Shown here: in pieces, positions 1 to 9,888 of the stretch
How the letters are laid out: each line of letters begins with the position of its first letter
How positions within the stretch are numbered: the stretch's first letter is position 1
Assembly (NCBI RefSeq): GCF_000350225.1
Contig: NW_005178827.1
Location: forward strand, 52,666-116,665
Direction of reading: 5' to 3'
Source: Chondrus crispus
Taxonomy: Eukaryota; Rhodophyta; Florideophyceae; Gigartinales; Gigartinaceae
DNA: 64,000 bases
Notes under the pieces: generated by a model
What the model saw: only the letters and a program-made list of their open reading frames with translations
What the model was told of the DNA's origin: nothing
Databases searched by the model: none
Made by a program: the position numbers and the translations under genes

Positions 1-2
1 AC

Positions 3-2834
3 CCCAACCCGTTCAAGCGCTCCAAGTCGTGGAACCTCCTCTCGCGAAACGCCTTCACCCAACCGCCCCGTCCCCCCGCCTCGCCCTCGACAAAGCCCCC
101 GCTCCACCCCAACCATCGTATCCTACGACGCGTCATCCCCCCGCTCCCGCGTCGCGCCGCCGCCCACAAGGACCGCCCGCGCGGCTTCATCGTGCGTGAC
201 CCTCCGCCCGCCGCCCGCCTGCGCTTCCAGCGCTCGCGCCAGAAGCCGCACCGCTCCTCGCCGCGCTCCTCGCCTCCGAGCCGCCACCACCGCGACACCT
301 CACATCGCACCCCGTCGCGCCGCTCCGAGCGCCCCCCGCCGAGGGACTCCGCCCGCCCGACCGACCGCCCGAGGGATTCCGCCCGCCCGACCGACCGCCC
401 GAGGGGCGATCGCCCGCGCCCCCCGGCCCACGCCGGCCCCATCGAGCACGCCGCGGCCGCCCCAGTGCCAAAGGGGCTCGTACCGTCGCCGCGCGAGCTC
501 AACTCTGCCGCCGCGCACGTCAACCGCCAACGCATGGCCACCCTCGACAGCCCGGACCCGGTCACAAGCCGCATCAGCTCGGACCTATCCAGCACGCTGG
601 ACCCGTCCTCCAACTCGCGCGCATCCACTCCGCTCAAAGGCATCCGCTTCCAGCAGGAGCCCGTCGTGCTCGACCCGGCCCTCCACGCCATGTCGAGCGA
701 CGTGTCCTCGCACGTCTCCGGGGGGCAGGAAGGCAAAGCCTCGCCGCCATCTAATCGTGAGAGGTCGCTGAGGCCCACCCCGCCAGAGCAGACCGTTACG
801 GCTATGCCTGTCCCGCCGCCAGAGCCGGAGCTGCTGTCGCATGCGGCCACGTTCTCGCCCCCGGCCATGAGGTACGACCCTATCACCGGCCGTTTGACGT
901 TGCAGTCGGAGCAGCCTTACACATCCGACTTGTTTGGTGTCGGTACTGCCCCGCCGGAGAGTAGTGGTGCTAGTGGGGAGGGCAACGGAAACGGCTTGTT
1001 TGTCGGTGCTCTCGCAACGGACCCGTGGCAAAACGAGTCCATTCTCCCCAGGGAGCTGCTCGTGCCTGCTCCCGAGTTGGCCACCAAGGAGACCGCGCCC
1101 GATCTGTCAAATGCCACCGACCCTGTCGCGATGGCACAGGAGAAGAATATCTCTCGCTCGGCAGGCGGGCCATTGCCCTACATGATGAAGAAGCTGGATT
1201 ACGACAACGATGCCGACACGCACTCGACCGGCCTCACGTCGCTCGCCGACGAGAGCGTCAGCACGCACAAGACCATTAGTGGCGTTGAAGAGTTCAGGGC
1301 AATCCCAGGATACGGGGCGCCGTCTCGGTACCGCCATCGCGAGTCGAAGAGATCTTCGGGTCTCTTTCCCGAGACGCGCGACAACGCTTCTGACGGTTCA
1401 GCAACGGAGAGACCCGTCATCTTCAAGAACTCAGGGCTGTTTGACCCGACAGGCTCCACCTCGCCAGGCCGCGTCAGTAGCAGCGCGAGCCCTCGCCGCT
1501 TCCACAGTGACTGGAGCGACCCGCATGCCACCGATATCGATGTGTACTGCCAATGCAGCTGCAGCTGCGTCTACGAGGAGGAGTGCAGAAGATCCTGTGA
1601 AGTTCGCTACGGACGCACCAGCCCGTCGGTCTCGTCGTCGCAATCTCGCCGAAGGTATCCCAGGTTCCAAACGTTGCCACCTTCTTTGGGATCCGACTCG
1701 AGATACGCAGACGCACTTCCCAAGGTTATAGAAACGTCTGGGGATGCCCGTGCATCCCGGAACAGCGGTGGAAGAACTGGGTTTGAAAGCCGTTCAAAGG
1801 GCGGCTACGGGAGCCCGTCGTATCCGCGGGACACAGAGGAGTTGACGGATCCGCTGCATGCTTCGTCCACTCATAGCGGGATGACTTTGCCTGCAGGGTA
1901 TCGTTCCAAGTCTGGAGATCAGTATACATACGCTAACAAGCCTAAGTATGAGTACCGGCAAGATTCAAAGTCGACGACCTCGTCGACTGGCAAGCGGTAC
2001 AGAGCCGATCAAGTTGCACGACAAGGTTCGAAGGATTCTCGTTCCAGGACTCACCCGAAGGACGCCACAAAGTCTGGGCGGCGCGCGAGTTCAAGCCCAC
2101 GTTATGGGTCGACGTCTGAAAACGAAGGCAAATCAGTTCCCAGGCAGCATCGCAGTCGAACTTCCTCCCGAACCACGAATGGGTCCGGATCAAGTACGCA
2201 CATTTCTGAATTGCCCAGAGTGGCAGTGGCGCCTCGATTGGGAAAGAACGAAAAGTTGCCTGGCGGTACAACCCCCGAGCGAAGACGTCGTGGAGTGGAT
2301 GATCCCAAGAGGCATCAACACAGGCCACCTAAAGATGGAACTCCGAACGTGAGCTACAATCACATTGTGAAGAGACAGGGGACTTCGCCACAGGGCCATA
2401 GTCAAATGCCACAACCTTATCGGGCTAGTGGATATGGACGTGAAGTAAGTTATGACTACGCTGAGGAGGGGAGTAGCGAGCAACTCGAGACTCAGGAATG
2501 GCCATCGGGGACGTACGAGTCACGATCTACTCCCATGAACGAACATCGATCTGTTATGGAGGTAGAATACGAAACCAGACCAGTTGAAAGTCCAGATGCA
2601 CAGCGAAGTAGAAGAAAGTCGGACGGGAAGCACCGAACGCGCAGGCAAACTCCGTCTTCACCACATCAGTACCGAAGGGGAGGGCACAGTCACCACAGCT
2701 CGAAGCACTCATCAAGCGCACACGCAAAGCCTAAGCTTGAATCTCGCCATGGCACCAAGCAAGTCATTGGCTCGTCAAGACCGAGCTCAAAGACCAGTGA
2801 TCCTAATAGGGCTCCGCTTTTCAGAATTTTCTAG
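3..2834 (+). CDS. Ser/Arg/Pro-rich low-complexity protein, 5' end outside window
   Basis: The frame is open from the left edge of the window to a TAG at 2832-2834, so about 943 residues are visible and the true start is upstream. I do not recognise the family. The protein is almost wholly low complexity. The first 150 residues are Pro/Arg-rich and include two perfect copies of a ten-residue unit (DSARPTDRPR, near 347-403). The rest is Ser/Thr/Arg/His-rich and looks disordered. One compact oddity stands out: six cysteines in about 20 residues around 1545-1600 (pattern CxCxCxC, then C-x3-C after an acidic stretch), flanked by Tyr/Arg. It could bind metal or be palmitoylated, but that is a guess. 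The composition suits a scaffold or phosphoprotein. The long uninterrupted frame with normal codon use supports a real gene. Confidence is high for coding and nil for function. Confidence 0.7.
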   Translation, partial: PNPFKRSKSWNLLSRNAFTQPPRPPASPSTKPPLHPNHRILRRVIPPLPRRAAAHKDRPRGFIVRDPPPAARLRFQRSRQKPHRSSPRSSPPSRHHRDTSHRTPSRRSERPPPRDSARPTDRPRDSARPTDRPRGDRPRPPAHAGPIEHAAAAPVPKGLVPSPRELNSAAAHVNRQRMATLDSPDPVTSRISSDLSSTLDPSSNSRASTPLKGIRFQQEPVVLDPALHAMSSDVSSHVSGGQEGKASPPSNRERSLRPTPPEQTVTAMPVPPPEPELLSHAATFSPPAMRYDPITGRLTLQSEQPYTSDLFGVGTAPPESSGASGEGNGNGLFVGALATDPWQNESILPRELLVPAPELATKETAPDLSNATDPVAMAQEKNISRSAGGPLPYMMKKLDYDNDADTHSTGLTSLADESVSTHKTISGVEEFRAIPGYGAPSRYRHRESKRSSGLFPETRDNASDGSATERPVIFKNSGLFDPTGSTSPGRVSSSASPRRFHSDWSDPHATDIDVYCQCSCSCVYEEECRRSCEVRYGRTSPSVSSSQSRRRYPRFQTLPPSLGSDSRYADALPKVIETSGDARASRNSGGRTGFESRSKGGYGSPSYPRDTEELTDPLHASSTHSGMTLPAGYRSKSGDQYTYANKPKYEYRQDSKSTTSSTGKRYRADQVARQGSKDSRSRTHPKDATKSGRRASSSPRYGSTSENEGKSVPRQHRSRTSSRTTNGSGSSTHISELPRVAVAPRLGKNEKLPGGTTPERRRRGVDDPKRHQHRPPKDGTPNVSYNHIVKRQGTSPQGHSQMPQPYRASGYGREVSYDYAEEGSSEQLETQEWPSGTYESRSTPMNEHRSVMEVEYETRPVESPDAQRSRRKSDGKHRTRRQTPSSPHQYRRGGHSHHSSKHSSSAHAKPKLESRHGTKQVIGSSRPSSKTSDPNRAPLFRIF

Positions 2835-3744
2835 ACTTGCTACTCAGCTCTCATGTCGCCTACACAAGCATGTAGGAAAGAGGTGGAGAGCAATGAAAGG
2901 GGATAGTTAGGTTAAGGCTGTGAGCAACAAACGCGGTAGAATAGTAGTATTTTTTTGTCCCTCCCATCGAGTGATACACACTCAATATGTTTAGGAGTAA
3001 TGTGTCAATCATGTGTGAATGTCAGTGTCTCAAGTACAGCCTCTGTACATATGAATCTCTCGTCGAGTTAATAGCGATTTGAACATAATGCATGTGCACG
3101 CACCCGCACCGCGTGGCCTTCTCATCAGCGTCCGCCTTGGCTGCTTCATTACAGGGTGGAGAGCAACAGTCTCACCTTCTCGATTTTACTGTTCAGATAG
3201 TAGCAGTACCCCTCTTCCGGCGTGCTGTCTGTCATATCTCCGGTGACGCGCCTCACACTGGTGTTAACAGGAATTCAAGCTCTCAAACGAGATGCGTCTA
3301 AGCCGAAATGATCACTCTTTCGTAGAGATATGGCGATTTAACAGAGATCAGAACCTTTTTGGGGTGTGCTGAAGAGAACGGTTTCTGCACCCATCATACT
3401 GTACGTTCTCAGAACGTTTGACTCAAACGTTCTGAGAACGTACAGTATGATGGGTTTGAGGGGTCGGATCAAACTTGTACAGCAGTGGACAGTGAAGGCG
3501 TGCGGTGCCTCCGGTGCCGCAATTTGACCATGAACATTGCCGCAAGGGTCAACGAATTTGTGCAGGCATGATATAAAACGAGGTTGCGCTTCCCGCCGCG
3601 ACCACTTTCTGCCCCTGTTGTTGCCAGAGGAACCACAGCGTTTGAGACAATTGCACTCCTTTTCGTAGTTTGAATAAAAACGGTGTGGAAGAATCTACGT
3701 CCAACACGGTTTGTCACAATCGTTTATCGGGGCAGAAAGAAGAG
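2835..3744. other. Intergenic stretch
   Basis: This 910-base stretch between the Ser/Arg-rich gene and the first BTB-like gene holds a T-rich probable 3' end (about 2950), nothing coding that I trust, and the 67-base palindrome annotated separately. From about 3590 onward it is homologous to the sequence upstream of the second BTB-like gene. Confidence 0.6.
3389..3455. repeat. Perfect 67-base palindrome
   Basis: Two 33-base arms (3389-3421 and 3423-3455) are exact reverse complements around a single C at 3422. Each arm contains the smaller near-palindrome ACGTTCTCAGAACGT and one TACTGTAC motif. The structure lies about 290 bases upstream of the BTB-like gene start. No transposase or target duplication is evident, so a small foldback element or a hairpin-forming regulatory site are both possible. 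Confidence 0.85.
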
Positions 3745-4818
3745 ATGAATAAGGAAACTGGTTGGAAAATCGACTCGAAAGGCTTGTCGCCGACCTACGG
3801 TGAACTAGAGAAGATGTGCAACTTTCTATCAGATCGTGCAAAGGTTGACCCTTGCGTAACCTTTTCCTCCCCAGACCATGCACTGTCTACGTTTCCTTCA
3901 TTAGAGATTAATTCATCGCGAATTGAGTACGTGGGAGGTCCTCTCTGTACTATGATTTCAAGCACTTTCTCAGAAGGGTTAACGGGACAAGTAAATCTGT
4001 GCGAAGCAGATGGGCCACCCGTCTGCATGCTGCTTCGAGATTTTTTATACACACGGCCAGTCTGCCTCCAAGATGTCTCGTTCAAAGACATCTGCAATCT
4101 GGCCAAGGTCGCTCACCGATGGGACCTCTTGGTGTTGTTCAACAGCATTCTTCAGTACGTTAAGGATACAAACTTGCTGTCTTGTGGTACCCGGGTAGTT
4201 CTTTTCGCTGAAGTCGTCAAGCTTCATATTTTGCCCCTTGACCACACAAGGTACTTTTGGGAGCAAGTTGGCCATTTCTACAAGGATCTTACAAGTTTTC
4301 CTCAGACAAAACAAAAAACGCAGAATTTTTCGCGCTCTAATGTCACGGATGTTGACGGAGACACCAATGACATAAATGGTTCACAGGCACGTGAGAGTGG
4401 AACAGAGAGTCTATCCAGGGGTAGAAACGTTGATCGTAATTCAAGTGAAGATGGAGTGCACCCAACAGTTGACATATTTCCAAACAAGCAAGTGATTTGT
4501 CCCCGCTTTCCAGGGCTGTGGACACTTGCTTTGTCTCAAGGCATGGTGCAAGTTGTCCTTTCTGCAGCTCTTACGGAATCAAAAATATCAAATAATGATA
4601 CGTTGCACCTGTGGCACGTCGTGTTGAAGTTTCTAGAGCCTCGAATTGAGTCGGATAAAGAGGTATGCTCCCTTCTTGACTCCTTTCCGAACCGCTCTGA
4701 TGAATGCGTTTCTTCAGTGCTCAATGACATGAAGATTGATGAGCAATGCAGCACTCGGGCTATGAGGCTTTTCGCAAAAAGTCAAGAAGTGAAAACAACA
4801 CAAAGAAATTATTACTAG
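3745..4818 (+). CDS. BTB/POZ-like protein, tandem copy 1
   Basis: This 357-residue protein has a BTB/POZ-like region at roughly residues 40-165. It shows the family pattern of an SS-x-F-SEGL-type segment (SSTFSEGLTGQVNL), a FLYT strand, and a helix pair read as DICNLAKVAHRWDLLVLFNSIL. BTB folds mediate dimerisation and often recruit cullin-3 ligases; the assignment is by pattern only. The second half holds an acidic, serine-rich linker and a conserved C-terminal block shared with the neighbour at 6247. The paralogue starts at an ATG whose equivalent here is ACG (3706-3708), so this copy must start at the next ATG, 3745, and lacks about 13 N-terminal residues. The 5' and 3' flanks are duplicated too, showing a segmental tandem duplication. 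Confidence 0.7.
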   Translation: MNKETGWKIDSKGLSPTYGELEKMCNFLSDRAKVDPCVTFSSPDHALSTFPSLEINSSRIEYVGGPLCTMISSTFSEGLTGQVNLCEADGPPVCMLLRDFLYTRPVCLQDVSFKDICNLAKVAHRWDLLVLFNSILQYVKDTNLLSCGTRVVLFAEVVKLHILPLDHTRYFWEQVGHFYKDLTSFPQTKQKTQNFSRSNVTDVDGDTNDINGSQARESGTESLSRGRNVDRNSSEDGVHPTVDIFPNKQVICPRFPGLWTLALSQGMVQVVLSAALTESKISNNDTLHLWHVVLKFLEPRIESDKEVCSLLDSFPNRSDECVSSVLNDMKIDEQCSTRAMRLFAKSQEVKTTQRNYY

Positions 4819-6246
4819 ATTTCGCATAAAATATGTCTAGTTCAGGCTCTCGTTTTTGGGGCTGTTGGCATGACGTGGCGATGGGTGGCATTCGCGATAC
4901 ACGAGCTGAGATTTTGACTCTCTGAAGTTAAAGTAAAAGATGGAGTTCCCAGATAAGCCATGACTTAGATGCCAGACCCGCGCTGTTGAGGCCTTTCGAC
5001 AACTTCATCGGCTGTGGGGACCTTGCGCTCCATACAGACAGTACTGACGACGGAGGCGACGGTAGTGGAGGTTGGACGGGGCATGGCGCGGAGGGCGGCT
5101 TTAGTGGTGACGGGGGGAGGGACTTGGGCGTTGGCTAGATTGAAGGTTTCCTGCAAAGCGGTGGAGCACAGGAAGCGCGGGCGCTTGCAGAAGCGTCGTA
5201 CACCACCCTCGAATTCACTGCGGCGAAGTTCGAAGACTGTGAAGGATTGTGGATGTCTTTCATGGGGTGCGTGTTTGGGGCTGGCAGAGGTGGGTTACAC
5301 TGAAGGTGCTGGGGATAATGGGTCGGAGCGCAAGTGGACTTGGTGCAAAAGGACGGAAGGCACGCCACGGAAAAGGCTGCCACTTAGAAGGGAATATCAT
5401 GAAAGCCTCAATATAGGGCGACTTAATCGGATTTGGCGCGGGGTCGCCTTATAAGGCGAGCACCCCTGTACCGTATCTAGTTCACTGCTGCGAATATCCC
5501 AATTGCCTGGCACCGAGCAACCTGTCGGATGGGAATCCTCCCCCAATTCCTTTTATTGCTGCGTCTGCTGCCTCCCCTCTCTGTCTACGAGGGTTGGCGA
5601 TTAAGTACTCCTCCCCCGAGGGGCCTCGGCTGTCTCTGATCCTCCCTCGCCTACTCCCTTCGTCGTCCCTCTTCCCCGCTAGCCCCACAAAATGGCTGCT
5701 CCCTCGCTCCCTTCTCTTTCGCTTGCCCCTACCGACAACCCCGCCCCTCGCCCCGACTCATACCGTCAGGTGCCGTCCTCGTTTCCCTTCGGGAGACTGG
5801 ATCCCCCGCGCTGTCCGTTCCCTACAAGAGCGTTCCCTACAAGAGCGTTCCCTACAAGAGCGTTCCCTACAAGAGCGTTCCCTACAAGAGCGTTCCCTAC
5901 AAGAGCGTTCCCTACAAGAGCATGCGTGTCCTTCAGTTCCGGTTCGTGGACCAGCTGTCCACGTCTCCACGTATCGTAGCTCTCAGTCCTTCCTCAACAG
6001 TACTGTATCAAGGTACAGTATGTACTCATGCTGTATCAAGGCGATTTTCTCGGCGCCACGTATGCCCGGACACCACACCCGTCAACGGAGGTGCAGCAAA
6101 ACCGCCAGGCTTAATAATAACCGCGATTGCTCTTCCTGCGAGGAGTAGTTCAAGATTTTGCAGTTTCCAGAGGGACTACCGCGTTTGGGACAGTTGCACG
6201 CCTTCTTTGAGTTGGGAAGAAAGGTGCGGAAGAATTTGCATCCAGC
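4819..6246. other. Spacer between the two BTB-like copies
   Basis: This stretch contains the duplicated 3' flank of copy 1 (to about 5000), the 15-base minisatellite and the duplicated 5' flank of copy 2 (from about 6160). ORFs at 5014-5454 and 5594-6148 read through repeats or low-complexity sequence and resemble nothing, so I do not call them. Confidence 0.5.
5816..5920 (+). repeat. Minisatellite, seven perfect 15-base units
   Basis: Seven head-to-tail copies of CGTTCCCTACAAGAG run without a mismatch. The 15-base period keeps three plus-strand frames open, giving artefactual ORFs with repeats such as RSLQE. The perfect identity suggests recent expansion. There are no unique spacers, so it is not a CRISPR array. 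Confidence 0.95.
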
Positions 6247-7494
6247 ATGGTCAGTCACAAATTTTCATCCCGACAGGAAGAAAAGGATGCTCTAGGGGAT
6301 GGTTGGTTTGTTGATTCAAAGGGCTTGGCGCCGACTTACGGTGAACTGGAGAAGATGTGCAAGTTTTTGTCAAATCGTGCAAAGGTTGACCCTTGCATAA
6401 CCTTTTCCTTCTCAAACCAAGGATCATCCGCGTTTCCTTCATTGGAGATTAATTCATCACGGCTGGAGTATGTGGCAGGTCCTCTCAGTACTATGATTTC
6501 AAGCACTTTTTCAGAAGGTTTAACGGGACAAGTTAATCTGTGCGAAGCAGATAGGCCACCTGTCTGCACACTGCTTCGAGATTTTTTATACACAAGGCCA
6601 GTCTGCCTCCAAGATGTCTCGTTCAAAGACATTTGCAATTTGGCCAAGGCCGCTCATCGATGGGATCTATCCGTGTTGTTCAACGGCATTCTTCTGTACG
6701 TTAAGGATAGAGGCTTGCTGTCTAGTCCTACCCAGGTGATTCTTTTTGCTGAAGTCATCGAGCTTCAAATTTCACCCCTTGACCACACAAAGTACTTTTG
6801 GAAACAAGTTGGCAAATTATACAAAGAACTTGCATATCCTTGTAAGGTACCACATCTGCGCGATCATGCTCAGAACCCTTCGCGCTCCGACGTCAAGGCC
6901 ATCGACAGTTGTAGTGACAGTCACTCACACAGTAGTGGAGATAAGTGTTCAAGAAGATATGCAAAGGGCGAGCATGAGTCAGATGAATCTCTTAGTGGAA
7001 CGGAGGATTCACAGTCAGATGAATCCCTTAGTGGAACGGAGGATTCACAGATGGTCGAAGATGACGAAGAAAGCTTGGTTGAAAGGAGCAGTGGAGAAGA
7101 GTGTCCGAACAGCAATGGAAATGACGACCATATGTTGTTTGACCGCGAGTTTCCAACAGCTGATAGATTCCCAAACAAAGAAATGATCTGTCCGGGCTTA
7201 CCACGGGTGTGGTCGACTGCTTTGTCTCAGAACATGGTGCGAGTTATCCTCTCCAGAGCTCTGAGATATTCATCTTCGCGGAAGACAAAGTTGCACTTGT
7301 GGCACGTTGTGTTAATGTATTTAGAGCCTCGAATTGCGTCGGATGGCGAGTTTTGCTCCCTCCTTGAAATCATGTGGGAGCACTGTGATCAACGCAGTGA
7401 TTCAGTGCTCGACGACGTGAGCATTGATGAGCAATGTCGTACGCGAGCTATGAGGCTCTTTGCCAAGACCCAGCGTGAAGCGCTATACGAATAG
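6247..7494 (+). CDS. BTB/POZ-like protein, tandem copy 2
   Basis: This 415-residue paralogue of the protein at 3745 starts at ATG 6247, the conserved start of the pair. The BTB/POZ-like region (about residues 45-175) is nearly colinear with copy 1. The linker is longer and very acidic. It contains a perfect two-copy repeat of the 12-residue unit SDESLSGTEDSQ at 6979-7050 (36 bases each, one silent difference), followed by a poly-acidic run. The C-terminal block (about residues 300-415) is shared with copy 1, so it is probably a second domain, but I cannot name it. The retained ATG suggests this is the more ancestral copy. A role as a substrate adaptor or transcriptional cofactor would be typical for BTB proteins but is unproven here. 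Confidence 0.75.
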   Translation: MVSHKFSSRQEEKDALGDGWFVDSKGLAPTYGELEKMCKFLSNRAKVDPCITFSFSNQGSSAFPSLEINSSRLEYVAGPLSTMISSTFSEGLTGQVNLCEADRPPVCTLLRDFLYTRPVCLQDVSFKDICNLAKAAHRWDLSVLFNGILLYVKDRGLLSSPTQVILFAEVIELQISPLDHTKYFWKQVGKLYKELAYPCKVPHLRDHAQNPSRSDVKAIDSCSDSHSHSSGDKCSRRYAKGEHESDESLSGTEDSQSDESLSGTEDSQMVEDDEESLVERSSGEECPNSNGNDDHMLFDREFPTADRFPNKEMICPGLPRVWSTALSQNMVRVILSRALRYSSSRKTKLHLWHVVLMYLEPRIASDGEFCSLLEIMWEHCDQRSDSVLDDVSIDEQCRTRAMRLFAKTQREALYE

Positions 7495-8140
7495 TCTGAT
7501 TTCTAATTCAAGTCCTACAATTTCCGGGACATTGGCGTCACTTGAAGACGAATGGCGATTGCGGAGTGAGGTCGCTTTCCTCTCTGAGGACTAAGCAAAA
7601 TGTGATGTCCCATGAAAGCCTTGATTTAGATCTCTGGAAGGCGCTGTTCGTTTTATGATCGAAGGCTTACGACACAGATGCCACCGTAGCAGTGTCAAGA
7701 AAATATTGGAAGAGCAAGGACATCAAGGTTTGGTCGCCCTTGATGATAGCACTGGGGAGAAAGAAACTAAACTACGGAAAGCGAAGGAGACCACGGTACG
7801 GGGGGTTGGGCAGTGCGTTGAACCGGTGAGGCATGAGTTCGGGGAAGCAACGGGTCTGCAGGAACGCAACGACACCCATGTGGGAGAAATTACTACTCGT
7901 TATCTGCCTGCCATGGTGTAGGGACTGTTTGACACAACATGAGGGATCTTTGTCGTAGAAACAGACAGGCGAGGAGCATCTGCAAGAGTAACAAAACGCC
8001 AGCCAGCACTCTGCGACGAACAAACGGATAGATTTGGTGCAATGGTCACTTTCCATTTTTACATTAAAATGTTGCAGCACTGTATGATATGACGCTGTAG
8101 CGTCGATTTTTTGTCCACTCACGTCCGTACGAATAAAGGC
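7495..8140. other. Intergenic stretch
   Basis: The first 150 bases are homologous to the 3' flank of BTB copy 1. The remainder holds a short ORF (7655-7921) with no recognisable feature that I do not call. Confidence 0.5.
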
Positions 8141-9094
8141 ATGCTCATCAATCCCGTCCACAAGGCCCTGCGTCCATCACCCAGCTTCAACACCCTTTCA
8201 AGCACATGCAACTCGCAGACTTGCCTCCACCGCTTCCCTCCCTATTCGCATTCCCCATACCTGCGCCAAGTCCAAAGCAATTCCAATCTCATGTCAGCGA
8301 CGCAACGTGAGCACTCTTGCCTGGGTGGTCTCTTCTCCTCTTCGTCGAAGGCGCTTTCCCCACCCTCCTCGATCCCCGGCTTTCTTCTAGCCGAAGACGC
8401 CTTCACTGCGTCGGAGGAGCTGTCGCTTCTTCAAGCCGTCGACGATTCTTCGGCCCCTTGGACACGTCGCCGCACGCGTGTCACAAAGAATTATGGTCCT
8501 TACTACTTATACAACGAGCGCGACACGCCCAGTGGGCGCTTCCGCTACACGGATGGCAAGGTGCTGCACACGCCGCTGCCGGACTTTTTGAAGACTTTGA
8601 TTATCCCAATTCTACATAGGGCTCTACCCGTGCTCAAAGAGTTTTACCCAAATCAGGTGCACGTGGCGCTGTACAGGGAAGGGGATGATGACAAGATACG
8701 GATGCACAACGATAACAAGATGGGGGAGCTGGGGCCTTTCATTGTGGGCATGTGCTTGAAGGGGGACTGTGACATGACATTTATGCGGCCGAGGGACAAG
8801 AGGAAGAGGGTGGTGCGGCTGCCGAGAGGGTGCGTGTATGTGATGACGGGAGAGAGCCACTTCGAGTGGCGGCATGGCATTTTGAGCGGACAGACTCAAG
8901 GGGATAGGGTGAGCTTCACATTGCGGGAGGTGAAGAAGCTTGCAGTGGCCGACGGCGTGAAGGTCACTAAGAGTAGCCACGCGCCGAGTCAGAGGGCCAT
9001 TCAAGTGCAGATGAGGAAGGATTCGATGAGGAGGGTGGGCGTGCACGAGGGAGAACAGATGGATATTCGGTTGGCTGTGAAGGATGAGTTGTGA
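8141..9094 (+). CDS. AlkB-like 2-oxoglutarate/Fe(II) dioxygenase
   Basis: The protein has 317 residues. The C-terminal two thirds match the AlkB fold. The iron triad is H189-x-D191 in the strand RMHNDN plus H245 in EWRHGI. The AlkB signature R-x5-R, which holds 2-oxoglutarate, is R256...R262 in GDRVSFTLR. A Tyr/Gly-rich substrate lid (KNYGPYYLY, about 117-124) precedes them. All expected catalytic residues are present, so it should be active in oxidative demethylation or hydroxylation of nucleic acid or protein. The subfamily (ALKBH4, 6, 7 or 8-like) cannot be settled by eye. The first 50 residues are Ser/Pro-rich; ATG 8141 is the first in frame and 8291 is a credible alternative giving a 267-residue protein. 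No intron is needed. Confidence 0.8.
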   Translation: MLINPVHKALRPSPSFNTLSSTCNSQTCLHRFPPYSHSPYLRQVQSNSNLMSATQREHSCLGGLFSSSSKALSPPSSIPGFLLAEDAFTASEELSLLQAVDDSSAPWTRRRTRVTKNYGPYYLYNERDTPSGRFRYTDGKVLHTPLPDFLKTLIIPILHRALPVLKEFYPNQVHVALYREGDDDKIRMHNDNKMGELGPFIVGMCLKGDCDMTFMRPRDKRKRVVRLPRGCVYVMTGESHFEWRHGILSGQTQGDRVSFTLREVKKLAVADGVKVTKSSHAPSQRAIQVQMRKDSMRRVGVHEGEQMDIRLAVKDEL

Positions 9095-9888
9095 TTGTTC
9101 GGTAGCTACCTGAGCTATTGGTCAGACTGCGAATGTAGGCGCGCGTGGACGTAGATTAGGTTTTCGTGAAGTTGCGCTTTGTTCTTCTCGAATTGTCAGT
9201 TTGTAGAGTAAGAAAAAAGTTGTGTCCTTGCAAAGAAAAAGTGGTCCCACATTTTCGGGCGGCAGCAGGAAATATCTTTTTTGTTCTCCTGACGCAAGAA
9301 CTCCACAACCCTGGGCCGGGGGGAGTGGCCTCTTATCTTTCAATGACTCTTGACGCATTACCATTGTTTTTGAGTCGTACCGAAGTCGTCCAAAATCAGC
9401 CGTTTTGCCCTCATATGAGGCCAAATGCCAATTGCATGTCTATAAGAAACCGACAATAAAAGCTCGAGCATGGGCTGAGAGAGGAGATGCATGGCTGGCC
9501 AAATGCGGGGTACTCTTGTGTTTCGTATTACGAGGAATTCACTGCTCCAGCCCGAGGAGGTATCTTGCTGCCGTCACGAGCGCTGACGTCAGCCTGTTCT
9601 GCCCGTCTGTAGAATAGCATGTACACGTTTCCACGTCCCCACGTTTCAACTGTAATCTTTGATACAAAAGCCTGGAAGACAAACTGTCTTCCAACCTGAA
9701 AAAGTATGATCTGCTGTGGGCTGACATGGGCGCGAGCAACACCACAAGACCACTGCAAGTACAGCCGTACTTGATTGACACTCCAATTCGCTCCTTACGC
9801 TCCTCCCACATCCTCGTTTTGCCACTCGCCACTCGCCATCCTCCCACAGCCCCCCGCGGCCGAGTTGCTTCGTTGCTGCGCTTCCGCG
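9095..9888. other. Intergenic stretch, promoter side of the ArfGAP gene
   Basis: I see nothing coding here. The last 100 bases are pyrimidine-rich, as expected upstream of a start codon in a compact genome. The frame of the next gene stays open upstream to 9775 but without an ATG. Confidence 0.5.

Noticed and set aside
187-1531. Several long minus-strand and alternate-frame ORFs over the first gene
   Set aside because: They are GC-driven shadows of the Ser/Arg-rich frame, with no family features.
5014-5454. 146-codon ORF between the BTB copies
   Set aside because: No motif or homology; the region overlaps a duplicated non-coding flank and both strands are open.
5816-5920. Possible CRISPR array
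   Set aside because: The units are 15 bases, contiguous and without spacers, in a eukaryotic context.
5594-6148. 184-codon plus-strand ORF with repeated RSLQE
   Set aside because: The repeat region is open only because the minisatellite period is divisible by three; the rest is low complexity.
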